Source of the DNA: 2-02-FULL-48-14 sp041645035
GTDB taxonomy: Bacteria; Patescibacteriota; Gracilibacteria; UBA1369; 2-02-FULL-48-14
Assembly: GCA_041645035.1 (NCBI GenBank)
Contig: JBAZQU010000001.1
Span: forward strand, 1-64,000
Direction: 5' to 3'
Length of the DNA stretch: 64,000 bases
Numbering within the stretch: position 1 is the first letter of the stretch; each line of letters opens with the position of its first letter. The notes below the pieces were generated by a model. The model did no database searches, was not told where the DNA came from, and saw only the letters and a list, made by a program, of their open reading frames with translations. The position numbers and the translations under genes are program-made. Shown here one piece after another: positions 51,259-59,192 of this stretch.

Positions 51259-52887
51259 GTAAACTTCTTTTAAGTAGCAATCTTCACAAAAAACAATTTT
51301 CTGATCGTTTGGTTGATAGGTTGTTTTTATAGCTTTTTGGCATTTACTGCATGTGCGATCATATAATTTATGTGAACTCCTAAAAAATAAGCGTTCCTGG
51401 TAGCGACAATTGGGACATTTTTGAGGGATTGGCAGTTTCATTTTGCGATAAAATTGTAACTCCTGTGCGATTATTCGATAGTTTTTTCCGCATGCAATGC
51501 AAGCAAGAATTTCTTTCGTTATGTCATCCGGTACATTTCGGATTTCTTCCGGAACCTGCAATGCCTGCTTCATAAACTCTTTTTCTTCTGCCAATTTCCA
51601 TGATAAGCCCATTTGCGCCGCCTGTTCTTGGGATAATGGGAAATAATCTTGTGCTAAACTCTCATTGTAAGCGTATGGAGATAGCTGCATTGGGAAAAAC
51701 TCACCCCATTCCCCAGTTTGTTTCATGTGTTCAATAATTTTTTGGACTAAGGCTTCATATTCTTCTTTAGAGTATTGTTTATTGAGAATGCAATAAGCGT
51801 TCTTCTTTAGTCCAGCGCAACCAAAAAGGTTTGAAGAATAAAAGCAGCTATCGACATAACGCGAATTTTTTACATCCCAGGCGTGATTTACAAACTGAGT
51901 GTTGTAATCGTATGAAGCAGACATTGCTTCGTAAACTAATTCAACTTTTGGAGAGTAGTGGGTGTCATAAGTATCTTTGGCGCCGCTTGGAAGCACGTAA
52001 ATATAAGCGCAGTCCTCAAGCTCCTCGGCCTCAAAACAATATTTTGCGTTTTTTGATTTAATCAAGCGGTCGCCAATACAGTTTTCAACCTGTATGTTAT
52101 GGGCAGACCTAAATGGAAATTGTAATGAGAATTTAAGAAATTCTTGCTTGCACTGTTCGATTGCATGGACAGTGCTAAGTTTTTGGACAAATTGATTGTA
52201 CTTTTCTTCGGAAACTGGTTGGTTGAATATGTGTAATTTTTTTTGGGTGAGATTGACGCAACCGATACATTTTTCGCAACCTTGACAATCTCTGCAAAAT
52301 AAAAGGTCGGATGAGTCTCGACAATTTTGTGTCCAAAAACAGTGATAGAGGTTTACGCCATAAATACATTCATAACAAAGTTCGCTTTTGTAGGTGAGCA
52401 TACAGTCCATGCAATCGCGGGAATGATTTGTTTGATAGGAATACAAAATGTCCTCCGATTCTACGCATGATGTAGCCATGTAAACATTGCGTGCAGAAAC
52501 GCTATAGGGGCCATAGTCACTATTTTCACAGTGGGATAATGTCATGTTGATTCTGGGAACTTTTTTTATAAGTTCACCGAATTGTTCAAAGAAAGGTCTG
52601 GAAAAATCAAAGTCCACTCCATAACTTAGGCTGTCCCAATTGTCGCTCCACCAAATGTCTTTATCGTAAACAATGTAAGGTTTGTCTGGCGAAATCATCG
52701 AAATAATTGATTTTTTGGAAAAATCGCATTTTCGTTTATACATGAATCTTTCGTTACGCCAGGCAAACCGTCTTTGACGACGACAATCAGAGCATAGTGT
52801 AGGTTCAGGAACGCTTATTTTTGAATAAAAAGCTCTATCTATATCGCTGATTTCAAAATTGTTTTTGCATTTTGCACATGGTTTCAT
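51256..52887 (-). CDS. Cysteine-rich zinc-ribbon repeat protein, copy 2
   Basis: The 543-residue paralogue of the 26108-27622 gene has an unknown function. It begins with a zinc ribbon (CAKCKNNFEISDIDRAFY) and has a Cys-rich middle (CMDCML, CYECIYG, CRDCQGCEKCIGC). It ends with a second ribbon that repeats the first (CIACGKNYRII, CPNCRYQER, CSKCQKAIK, FCEDCYL). Internal symmetry and Cys pairs point to multiple zinc sites. It is more AT-rich than its flanking genes. The gene occupies a segment bounded by ~65-bp inverted repeats, with its stop codon inside the left repeat, so it looks like mobile cargo or an element's own gene. Confidence 0.8.
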   Translation of the reverse strand: MKPCAKCKNNFEISDIDRAFYSKISVPEPTLCSDCRRQRRFAWRNERFMYKRKCDFSKKSIISMISPDKPYIVYDKDIWWSDNWDSLSYGVDFDFSRPFFEQFGELIKKVPRINMTLSHCENSDYGPYSVSARNVYMATSCVESEDILYSYQTNHSRDCMDCMLTYKSELCYECIYGVNLYHCFWTQNCRDSSDLLFCRDCQGCEKCIGCVNLTQKKLHIFNQPVSEEKYNQFVQKLSTVHAIEQCKQEFLKFSLQFPFRSAHNIQVENCIGDRLIKSKNAKYCFEAEELEDCAYIYVLPSGAKDTYDTHYSPKVELVYEAMSASYDYNTQFVNHAWDVKNSRYVDSCFYSSNLFGCAGLKKNAYCILNKQYSKEEYEALVQKIIEHMKQTGEWGEFFPMQLSPYAYNESLAQDYFPLSQEQAAQMGLSWKLAEEKEFMKQALQVPEEIRNVPDDITKEILACIACGKNYRIIAQELQFYRKMKLPIPQKCPNCRYQERLFFRSSHKLYDRTCSKCQKAIKTTYQPNDQKIVFCEDCYLKEVY

Positions 52888-52917
52888 GACTCTATTGTAA
52901 AGATTTATAGTTTAATT

Positions 52918-52983
52918 TGAAACAAAAATTGCCCCAAATAATTTTTCGGCGACATCCGAAAAGAATTTAATTATTTTAGCTAA
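52918..52983 (-). repeat. Terminal inverted repeat, right, with private hairpin
   Basis: The 25-base block (52918-52942), the hairpin TTTTCGG-CGACAT-CCGAAAA (52943-52962), GAATTTAATTA (52963-52973), four bases and AGCTAA (52978-52983) mirror the left copy. Only the hairpin stem and the four spacer bases differ. It ends on the base before the ftsB-like stop codon. Confidence 0.8.
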
Positions 52984-53400
52984 CTAAGATTTATACGGGT
53001 TGCTGCTGAAGAAGAATCTCCACCATTTTTTCGGGGTGGACCAAGAGGCACGGATTTGTTCGGCCACACGCTGTTCTTCGGCGTCTTGAGAGAGCACAAT
53101 CAGGTCTTCATCGGGGATGACTACAACCTGTTCGCCGGGATTGATGAGCCCCAAGTTTTGTTTCGCCACTTTTTCCACATATTCCGCGGAGGTGTAGTAC
53201 TGGAAATCCTCTAATTTTTGCTGATTTTCCTCCTTGAGGTCGGCGTTGCGCGTTTCAAATTCGGTAATGTGTTTTTCAATTTGATAGTTTTCGTAAATCG
53301 AAACAGTGAGGTTATAGAGCATGTAGGCCACCACAAAAAATCCCACAATGAGCACGAGCCTCATAAGGTTAAACTGGTTGTCGTGGCTTTCCTGGAGCAT
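52984..53400 (-). CDS. FtsB/DivIC-like septum formation initiator protein
   Basis: The 138-residue protein has a short cytoplasmic N-terminus, one transmembrane helix (~13-32), a coiled coil (~35-65; EKHITEFETRNADLKEENQ) and the FtsB/DivIC motif (YVEKVAKQNLGLINPGEQVVV). It is a bitopic divisome component that links FtsL and FtsQ/DivIB homologues. A basic, Trp-rich C-terminus is unusual. It is divergent from murC with only 37 bp between start codons. Confidence 0.88.
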   Translation of the reverse strand: MLQESHDNQFNLMRLVLIVGFFVVAYMLYNLTVSIYENYQIEKHITEFETRNADLKEENQQKLEDFQYYTSAEYVEKVAKQNLGLINPGEQVVVIPDEDLIVLSQDAEEQRVAEQIRASWSTPKKWWRFFFSSNPYKS

Positions 53401-53437
53401 TTTTGTTAAACTAAGGCCGACTTATCTTAATCCCTCT

Positions 53438-54667
53438 ATGTCCTTTTTTGAAGACCAGAATGAAATCTATCTTGTGGGGATTGGGGGAATTGGCATGAGC
53501 GGCCTTGCGAGGCTGCTGAAAGCTTTTGGGAAAGAAGTGCGGGGGAGCGATTCGACCGCTTCTTCTACGACGGCGGAGCTGGAGGCGGAGGGAATTCCGG
53601 TTGTTATTGGGCATTACCCCGAACATCTGCCAGATACGACGGAATTGGTGATTTACAGTGAGGCGATTCCGCCGGTGAACCCGGAACTGTTGAAGGCGAA
53701 GGAGCTCGAAATTCCGACCATGACTTACTTCCAGGCGCTTGGAGAGGTGACTAAAAATTACCATTTGATCGCCATTGCGGGTACGCATGGAAAAACCACC
53801 ACCACTGCGATGCTGGGACTGATTTTAGAAAATGCGGGACTCGACCCCACGGTTTTGTTGGGCAGTAAATTGAAAGAATTTGGGAACCGGAACGTGAAAG
53901 TGGGCGAAAGCGATTTGTTCGTGCTCGAAGCATGCGAGTATAGAAGAAATTTTATGAGTTTGAAGCCGGATCTGCTCGGAGTGACGAATATGGAATTCGA
54001 CCACACGGATTATTTCAAGTCGTGGAAGGATTACAAAATGGCTTTTGAAGAATTATCCGCTCGAAGTGGGGAAGTAATTTGGCCGGAAGATGTGGGCGAA
54101 TATGAAGGTGAGCTGGGGCTGCCGGGCGTACATAATTTAATGAATGCAGGTCTGGCGGCCTTGATCGCTCGAAAAATAGGCGTTTCAGAAGATGTGATCG
54201 CAGAAACGTTGAAAGGATATCAAGGGGCGTGGCGTCGCTTTGAATATAAAGGGACCACGATGAACGGCGCCCTGATTTACGACGACTACGCGCATCACCC
54301 CAGCGAAATTCGAGCAACTCTGGAGGGCGCTCGCGAAAAATATCCGGAGGCGCGCATTGTGGCGGTGTTTCAGCCGCATCAATACAGTCGTACGGCCGCT
54401 TTGTTGGATGCCTTTGCGGAAAGTTTTGAGGATGCCGACGAGGTTATTATTCCCAATATTTATGAGGCTCGCGATACGGAGGCCGACAAGCACGCAGTTT
54501 CCACGGAAACTTTGGTGGAAGCCATTTCTTGTCACCATGACAACGTACGGAATGGGGAAGGCTTGGAGGCCACGGCCGAATATTTAGAGGATACGCTAAA
54601 CGACGGAGACTTGGTGCTCGTTATGGGAGCGGGAGATGTGGATAAAATTACTGAGAAACTTTTATAA
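53438..54667 (+). CDS. murC: UDP-N-acetylmuramate-L-alanine ligase
   Basis: The 409-residue enzyme adds L-Ala to UDP-MurNAc in peptidoglycan synthesis. The start is ATG 53438. Visible: the N-terminal UDP-binding loop GIGGIGMSGLA (~13), the ATP P-loop GTHGKTTTTAM (~105) and DDYAHHPSEI (~283). It is shorter than most MurC proteins (~450-490) because the central domain is reduced. An extended -10 (TGT TAAACT, 53404-53412) precedes it. Confidence 0.92.
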   Translation: MSFFEDQNEIYLVGIGGIGMSGLARLLKAFGKEVRGSDSTASSTTAELEAEGIPVVIGHYPEHLPDTTELVIYSEAIPPVNPELLKAKELEIPTMTYFQALGEVTKNYHLIAIAGTHGKTTTTAMLGLILENAGLDPTVLLGSKLKEFGNRNVKVGESDLFVLEACEYRRNFMSLKPDLLGVTNMEFDHTDYFKSWKDYKMAFEELSARSGEVIWPEDVGEYEGELGLPGVHNLMNAGLAALIARKIGVSEDVIAETLKGYQGAWRRFEYKGTTMNGALIYDDYAHHPSEIRATLEGAREKYPEARIVAVFQPHQYSRTAALLDAFAESFEDADEVIIPNIYEARDTEADKHAVSTETLVEAISCHHDNVRNGEGLEATAEYLEDTLNDGDLVLVMGAGDVDKITEKLL

Positions 54668-54677
54668 AAACGGAGAC

Positions 54678-54720
54678 TTGCTTTTGCCCTTAATAAATAC
54701 TATAATATTTATGTATTATA
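54678..54720 (+). promoter_or_regulatory. mazEF promoter with operator-like repeat
   Basis: TTGCTT (54678-54683), 17-base spacer, perfect TATAAT (54701-54706). TATAATA (54701-54707) and TATTATA (54714-54720) form an inverted repeat over the -10, fitting autorepression by the antitoxin. Confidence 0.7.
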
Positions 54721-54736
54721 TTTATATATTCTAAAT

Positions 54737-54988
54737 ATGAAATCTGTAATTACTTTCACCAGCACGCTCTCACCTAGACTGATGGACTGGCTTGATCATT
54801 ATGCGGAAAAAGAAGGAGTCACCAAGCGCTTCGTTATTGAGACTTCTCTTAAGCTTTATCAGGCACAGCAAAAAAAGAAAGAGCTCGCTCAAATGTTTAC
54901 AGAGCTCAGTCAAGACGAAGAAACTCTTATTTTGGCTGAGGCAGGGATGGGAGATTATTTGGAACGGTTAACGGCTAATGACAAATGA
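54737..54988 (+). CDS. RHH antitoxin of a MazF-type toxin
   Basis: The 83-residue protein has a CopG/RHH-like pattern at its start (ITFTSTLSPRLMDWLDHYAEKEGVTKR shortened; FVIETSLKLYQ) and an acidic C-terminal tail that would bind the toxin. It overlaps the toxin gene by four bases (ATGA). The operator-like repeat in its promoter supports autoregulation. Confidence 0.8.
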   Translation: MKSVITFTSTLSPRLMDWLDHYAEKEGVTKRFVIETSLKLYQAQQKKKELAQMFTELSQDEETLILAEAGMGDYLERLTANDK

Positions 54989-55317
54989 AACAAAAAGATA
55001 TTTATTTAGCCGATTTGAGCCCTATAAAAGGTCAAGAACAAGAAGGTGTTCGGCCTGTTGTAATCATTTCCGGTCCGAGCATGAATAACTATTTTAATCT
55101 TGTGACGGTCTGCCCCCTGTCGAGCAAAATTAAAAATTATCCCGTATGCGCAGTTATCAGGAAAAATGCTCGTAATGGGTTGAATCAAGATTCGGAAATT
55201 CTAACTTTTCATATACGGACCATCTCAAAAGATAGACTTATAAAGAAACTCGGCGAAATTTCCGGCGATCAGCTTGAAAAAATCTTCCAAGGGCTTTTTG
55301 ATATTTTACGGTTCTAA
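54985..55317 (+). CDS. MazF/PemK-family endoribonuclease toxin
   Basis: The 110-residue protein has the family start (KQKDIYLADLSPIKGQEQEGVRP shortened), VVIISGPSMNN, VCPLSSKIKNYP and the conserved FHIRTISKDRL near the C-terminus. MazF toxins cut mRNA or rRNA at short sequences. It is coupled to the preceding antitoxin and overlaps the convergent cysS end by four bases. Confidence 0.92.
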   Translation: MKQKDIYLADLSPIKGQEQEGVRPVVIISGPSMNNYFNLVTVCPLSSKIKNYPVCAVIRKNARNGLNQDSEILTFHIRTISKDRLIKKLGEISGDQLEKIFQGLFDILRF

Positions 55318-56630
55318 ATCTTTGGTTTTGCAAAACTGCCGGTGGCTGAATCTTCCACATCGATGTCTTGTTTGGTGAGTTGGTCGCGTATTTCATCTGA
55401 CTTAGCCCAATCTTTATTTTTGCGCGCTGCATCGCGGGCCTCGATGAGCTTTTTTTGTTCGTTAGTAAGGACGAAATCGACGGGGAAAATTTGGAGAACT
55501 TGGTTGACGTGATCCAGCGTACCTTGGATGTTTTTTTCAGCGCGGGTAGTCCATTCAAAAAGAATGGCTAAGGCGCCGGCTACATCAAAATCGTTTTCGA
55601 GTTTTTCGCTGAAGTTGCGGATAAAATCTTGGTCGATTTCGCTCGTACCATCGAGATGGTGGAGATAAAAATCGTCGAGACGTTTTAAACTGCCTCGGGA
55701 TTGTTCAAGTGTTTCCTTGCTGTATTCAATGGGGGAGCGATAGTGAGTTCCGAGGAGGAAAAAGCGGACTACGCGAGGACTGTATTGCGCGAAAATTTCC
55801 TTAAGCGTGAAAAAGTTTCCAAGGGATTTGCTCATTTTTTCGCTGTCCACGGTGATGTAACCGTTGTGCATCCAAATGTTTGCAAAAGTTTTTCCGGTGG
55901 CGGATTCGCTTTGAGCAATTTCACACTCGTGGTGAGGGAATTTGAGATCCAGGCCGCCGCCGTGAATATCAAAAGTTTCACCGAGGAGTTTTGCACTCAT
56001 GGCGCTGCATTCGATGTGCCAACCCGGGCGGCCATCACCCCAAGGGCTGGGCCAAAAAGGTTCGCCTTCTTTTTTAAATTTCCAAAGCACAAAATCTTGG
56101 TGATTTCTTTTGTCGGTGCGTTCTTCCACTCGAGCTCCGGCATTCAATTCATCGAGGTTCTGGTGAGAAAGCTTCCCGTACTCTTTGAAGGTTTTGATGT
56201 CAAAATAAACGCCATCGGCAAGAACGTACGTGTGGCCCTTGGCTTCGAGCGTTTTAATAAGTTCAACCATGGGCTCCACGTATTCCGTGGCACGGGGATT
56301 GTGAGTGGGGGCTTTCACGCCCAAGGCGGCGTAATCGGTCTTATATTCGGGAATGATTTTCTCGGCGAGCTGCTCCACGGTAATACCTTCTTTAGCGGCG
56401 CGGTCGATCATTTTATCCTCAATGTCCGTGGTGTTGAACGCAAAAATTACTTCGTAGCTGGAGAATTCCAAGAAGCGACGAATCAAGTCAAAGGCAACGG
56501 CACTGCGTCCGTGGCCAAGATGAGCATGATCGTAAACGGTAGGACCGCACACATACATGCGAACGGTTTCCCCGGGCTTTTTATTGAGCGCGACTTTTTT
56601 GCCCTGCAGACTGTCGTAGATTTGGATCAT
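55314..56630 (-). CDS. cysS: Cysteinyl-tRNA synthetase
   Basis: The 438-residue class I synthetase charges tRNA(Cys). Key features: YVCGPTVYDHAHLGHGRS (zinc Cys and the HIGH motif as HLGH), WHIECSAM (zinc Cys), HGGGLDLKFPHHECE (zinc ligands) and KMSKSLGN (~267). Length is slightly short of the usual ~460. Its start overlaps the yggT stop by four bases, forming an operon. Confidence 0.96.
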   Translation of the reverse strand: MIQIYDSLQGKKVALNKKPGETVRMYVCGPTVYDHAHLGHGRSAVAFDLIRRFLEFSSYEVIFAFNTTDIEDKMIDRAAKEGITVEQLAEKIIPEYKTDYAALGVKAPTHNPRATEYVEPMVELIKTLEAKGHTYVLADGVYFDIKTFKEYGKLSHQNLDELNAGARVEERTDKRNHQDFVLWKFKKEGEPFWPSPWGDGRPGWHIECSAMSAKLLGETFDIHGGGLDLKFPHHECEIAQSESATGKTFANIWMHNGYITVDSEKMSKSLGNFFTLKEIFAQYSPRVVRFFLLGTHYRSPIEYSKETLEQSRGSLKRLDDFYLHHLDGTSEIDQDFIRNFSEKLENDFDVAGALAILFEWTTRAEKNIQGTLDHVNQVLQIFPVDFVLTNEQKKLIEARDAARKNKDWAKSDEIRDQLTKQDIDVEDSATGSFAKPKI

Positions 56631-56884
56631 AACAGTGAGTTGATGAGAGTCCGGAAAACCTCAATAAGTAACATAGCAATAAGCGGAGAAAGGTCCAACA
56701 TTCCAAAACTGGGGAGGACGCGGCGAATGGGCGCTATGATGGGTTCAGTAACCTGATACAGAAGGCTCATAAGCCCGGTTGCTTCATGCCTAAACCAACT
56801 CAAAATTACGCGCAGTAAAATGAGCATACTGAGCAGGTCAGCCAAAATGTTGAGCGTTTGTTTTAGGAAATATACAAATTCCAC
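56627..56884 (-). CDS. YggT family membrane protein
   Basis: The 85-residue protein has two hydrophobic segments and the YggT pattern (LLRVILSWF, VTEPIIAPIRRVLPSFGMLDLSP shortened). The family is linked to cell division and osmotic stress. The start codon is GTG at 56884. It lies just eight bases after TATAAT, so its mRNA is nearly leaderless. Confidence 0.88.
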   Translation of the reverse strand: MEFVYFLKQTLNILADLLSMLILLRVILSWFRHEATGLMSLLYQVTEPIIAPIRRVLPSFGMLDLSPLIAMLLIEVFRTLINSLL

Positions 56885-56892
56885 AGTGGTAC

Positions 56893-56898
56893 ATTATA
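56893..56898 (-). promoter_or_regulatory. -10 box of the yggT-cysS operon
   Basis: A perfect TATAAT on the minus strand, eight bases before the GTG start. It lies between the end of the large surface-protein gene and yggT. No convincing -35 is present. Confidence 0.55.
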
Positions 56899-56914
56899 AC
56901 TGCGGCGGATTGTA

Positions 56915-59098
56915 TCAGAAACTTTTCGGAACTGCACGTTTTCGCATCTCGACGTAGGCAAGGGCGCCCAGGGCACTTAGGATGAAGAGGGCAGTTTGAG
57001 CGGGTCCGGATTCCGGAGTTCCGCCAATTTCATCCTCGGAACCGGAGATGGCGGGTGTCTCACTGGTGTCGTCTATGGCGTCAACGTCCCCTTCCACGCG
57101 AGAGAGTTCGGGGATTCCCGTAACCGTCTCACTGAGCGTACCCTCGGTTCCTTCGGTATCCACAGTAACAACGGCGAAGTAATAAACCTCTTCACCGCTT
57201 AAATCCATAATGGACCAGCTGGTTGAGGAATCGTAAGTCTCTGAAACGGCATAAAGCGATTCCGCGGAAGGACCGTAATACACACGATAGAAGGCAATGG
57301 GGTTGGTGCTCTCTGCAGCTTCCCAACTGAGAAGAATTGTTTCTGCGGCACCGGTAGCGGTAAGACCGGTCACAGTGCCCACGACAGGCGTCTCTTCTAT
57401 TTCAGCCCCCCCCACGGTAATAGTAAGTTGATCTCGATGTTCCACTTCATTTCCAAGTGTATCCATGAGCAGTACATCCAAAGTGTAGTCTCCGACGGTT
57501 TCCGGCATAATGAGTTCCACTTCATATTTTCCGGAAGTGCTGGTTTCTTCAAGAGTGAATACTTCCTCTTCAAAAATTACAGAAGCCTCTTCAAGGTTCG
57601 CTTCGCTGAGCACCGTAATAACTACGCTGTCTCCGGGGACTATGTCAATTTCAGGTTCCATGCTGATAGCAACTAGTTCGGGAGCCGTGGTGTCTACGGT
57701 GACTTTTTCACTGTCGGAACTTTCGATTACCTCCAGGATTTCTTCTTCACCCGGATCGCCTTCGCCCAGTTTCACAATATCCACGTAAAGGTTATAAGTT
57801 CCGTCTTTAACATCTTCCAGGGAATAGCTAAAGCTGTTATCAAATTCCACTTCGGTGCGTGCCATTTCGTCTTCATCCAAATAAATCACCGCAGTGTAAC
57901 CGTATTCAGCTTCTCCTTGAATTTCCATAGTATCAGAGGAGTAGCTTCCTTCGGCCGGGCTGATGAGAGTGAAATCACCATCGCGTTCAAAATCAGTACT
58001 TTCAAAATCGCTTTGGTAGTCGACGCCGCTTTCTTCGGTGGTGATCACTTCCGTGGTGGCTTTGCCGGTGAGGCTGAATTCATTGATATCGGTAACGCTT
58101 AGTGTCTGTTCGCCCGGAGTCACGAATTTTACAGAAAGGCTGAAGACATGTTCGCCTTGGTCCTCGGCAAGGAAAGTATAATCATTGGGGAGGGTTGCGC
58201 TGCTGTCGCTGGAGGCAAAACGAATAGTTCCCGTGTAGTCCGGGACGCTAAATCCGTCGGCATCCGCGGCTTTTACCGTGATACTTTGGCCGTCTCCCAC
58301 CACGGTCGTGTCATCGAGACCGTCCACGGTGAAAGAATCCATTTCGCCGCTTTCGGCAGAGAGATAAACGTCTTCATTATAACCACCGACGTCGGCGTAG
58401 GCTCCGCTTCCGGAGAACGCCAGTTTAGCACTGGTATTTAATGTTTTATTGACGCTAGAGTCGAAGACGGTAAAATCATAAATTCCTTTTGTTTGGCTAG
58501 TGATGTAAAAGTTCATGTTCCCATTTTCGTCCGTTGCGAACTCAGGACTGTACATGGAAATGGACGAAGAGCTGGGTATGGTTTTGAGTACATGCCCGTC
58601 GATTTCATTTCCATAGTTGTCCAGGAGTGAAACCGTCATTTCCACCGTTTCTCCAAGTGCCGCGGATTGTTTACTAAAATCTATTTGAGATTTAGTTTCG
58701 GAAACAGTTCCCGGGAAAATTTCAAAAGTCATGGAAGGTCCGTACGTTTCGTTTTTTTCAGTTTGGCGAGCGGAAACCGTATATTCTCCGGCCATTCGAA
58801 GGTGATAATCAGAAATCAAAAGAGAAGCGTCGCCCTTTCCGTCAGTCACGGTTTTGAGTAAAAGCACGGTTCCATCCGGCTTTTCCAGAGCCACTTCCAG
58901 GTTTTGATAGTTTTTGCCCCGGAGAAAAATTTCGTTTGAAAGTCCGGCTAAAGTGTCGGAAGCCTCGATAACCGTCACCGTGCTCACATTTTTAGAACCC
59001 GCCTCGGTAATGAAGGGGGTAGAAAGAAAAGCAAACACAAGCGCAGCGACCAACAGGAAGCGGAATTTTTGTAATCCTTGAAGGAAAGTCGATGCCAT
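56915..59098 (-). CDS. Large surface protein with Ig-like and fibronectin III domains
   Basis: The 727-residue protein from ATG 59098 has a signal peptide (KFRFLLVAALVFAFLSTPFITEAGS shortened, ~10-35). Several Ig-like or bacterial-Ig repeats follow (~40-590), then a fibronectin III domain (~600-680; ILLSWEAAESTNPIAFYRVYYG). The C-terminus has an ESGPAQ motif, a hydrophobic helix and a basic tail (EMRKRAVPKSF), as in sorted surface proteins. The ectodomain is acidic and Ser/Thr rich. It may be an adhesin or envelope protein for contact with a host cell. It is divergent from the PKD-7TM gene. Confidence 0.8.
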   Translation of the reverse strand: MASTFLQGLQKFRFLLVAALVFAFLSTPFITEAGSKNVSTVTVIEASDTLAGLSNEIFLRGKNYQNLEVALEKPDGTVLLLKTVTDGKGDASLLISDYHLRMAGEYTVSARQTEKNETYGPSMTFEIFPGTVSETKSQIDFSKQSAALGETVEMTVSLLDNYGNEIDGHVLKTIPSSSSISMYSPEFATDENGNMNFYITSQTKGIYDFTVFDSSVNKTLNTSAKLAFSGSGAYADVGGYNEDVYLSAESGEMDSFTVDGLDDTTVVGDGQSITVKAADADGFSVPDYTGTIRFASSDSSATLPNDYTFLAEDQGEHVFSLSVKFVTPGEQTLSVTDINEFSLTGKATTEVITTEESGVDYQSDFESTDFERDGDFTLISPAEGSYSSDTMEIQGEAEYGYTAVIYLDEDEMARTEVEFDNSFSYSLEDVKDGTYNLYVDIVKLGEGDPGEEEILEVIESSDSEKVTVDTTAPELVAISMEPEIDIVPGDSVVITVLSEANLEEASVIFEEEVFTLEETSTSGKYEVELIMPETVGDYTLDVLLMDTLGNEVEHRDQLTITVGGAEIEETPVVGTVTGLTATGAAETILLSWEAAESTNPIAFYRVYYGPSAESLYAVSETYDSSTSWSIMDLSGEEVYYFAVVTVDTEGTEGTLSETVTGIPELSRVEGDVDAIDDTSETPAISGSEDEIGGTPESGPAQTALFILSALGALAYVEMRKRAVPKSF

Positions 59099-59161
59099 AC
59101 GTTTATTTTTGTTTATCTGATAATTATAGCAGATTTTGGGGTGGAGAACAAGAGAGGGGTT

Positions 59162-59170
59162 TGCTAGGAT
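59162..59170 (+). promoter_or_regulatory. Extended -10 of the PKD-7TM gene
   Basis: TGC followed by TAGGAT (59165-59170), about 22 bases before the ATG at 59193. This places the in-frame TTG at 59136 upstream of the promoter. Confidence 0.5.
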
Positions 59171-59192
59171 GATTGCACGACCCTCTCCACCC

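Noticed and set aside
55701..56756. 351-codon frame on the plus strand
   Set aside because: It is antisense to cysS and yggT, both clearly real.
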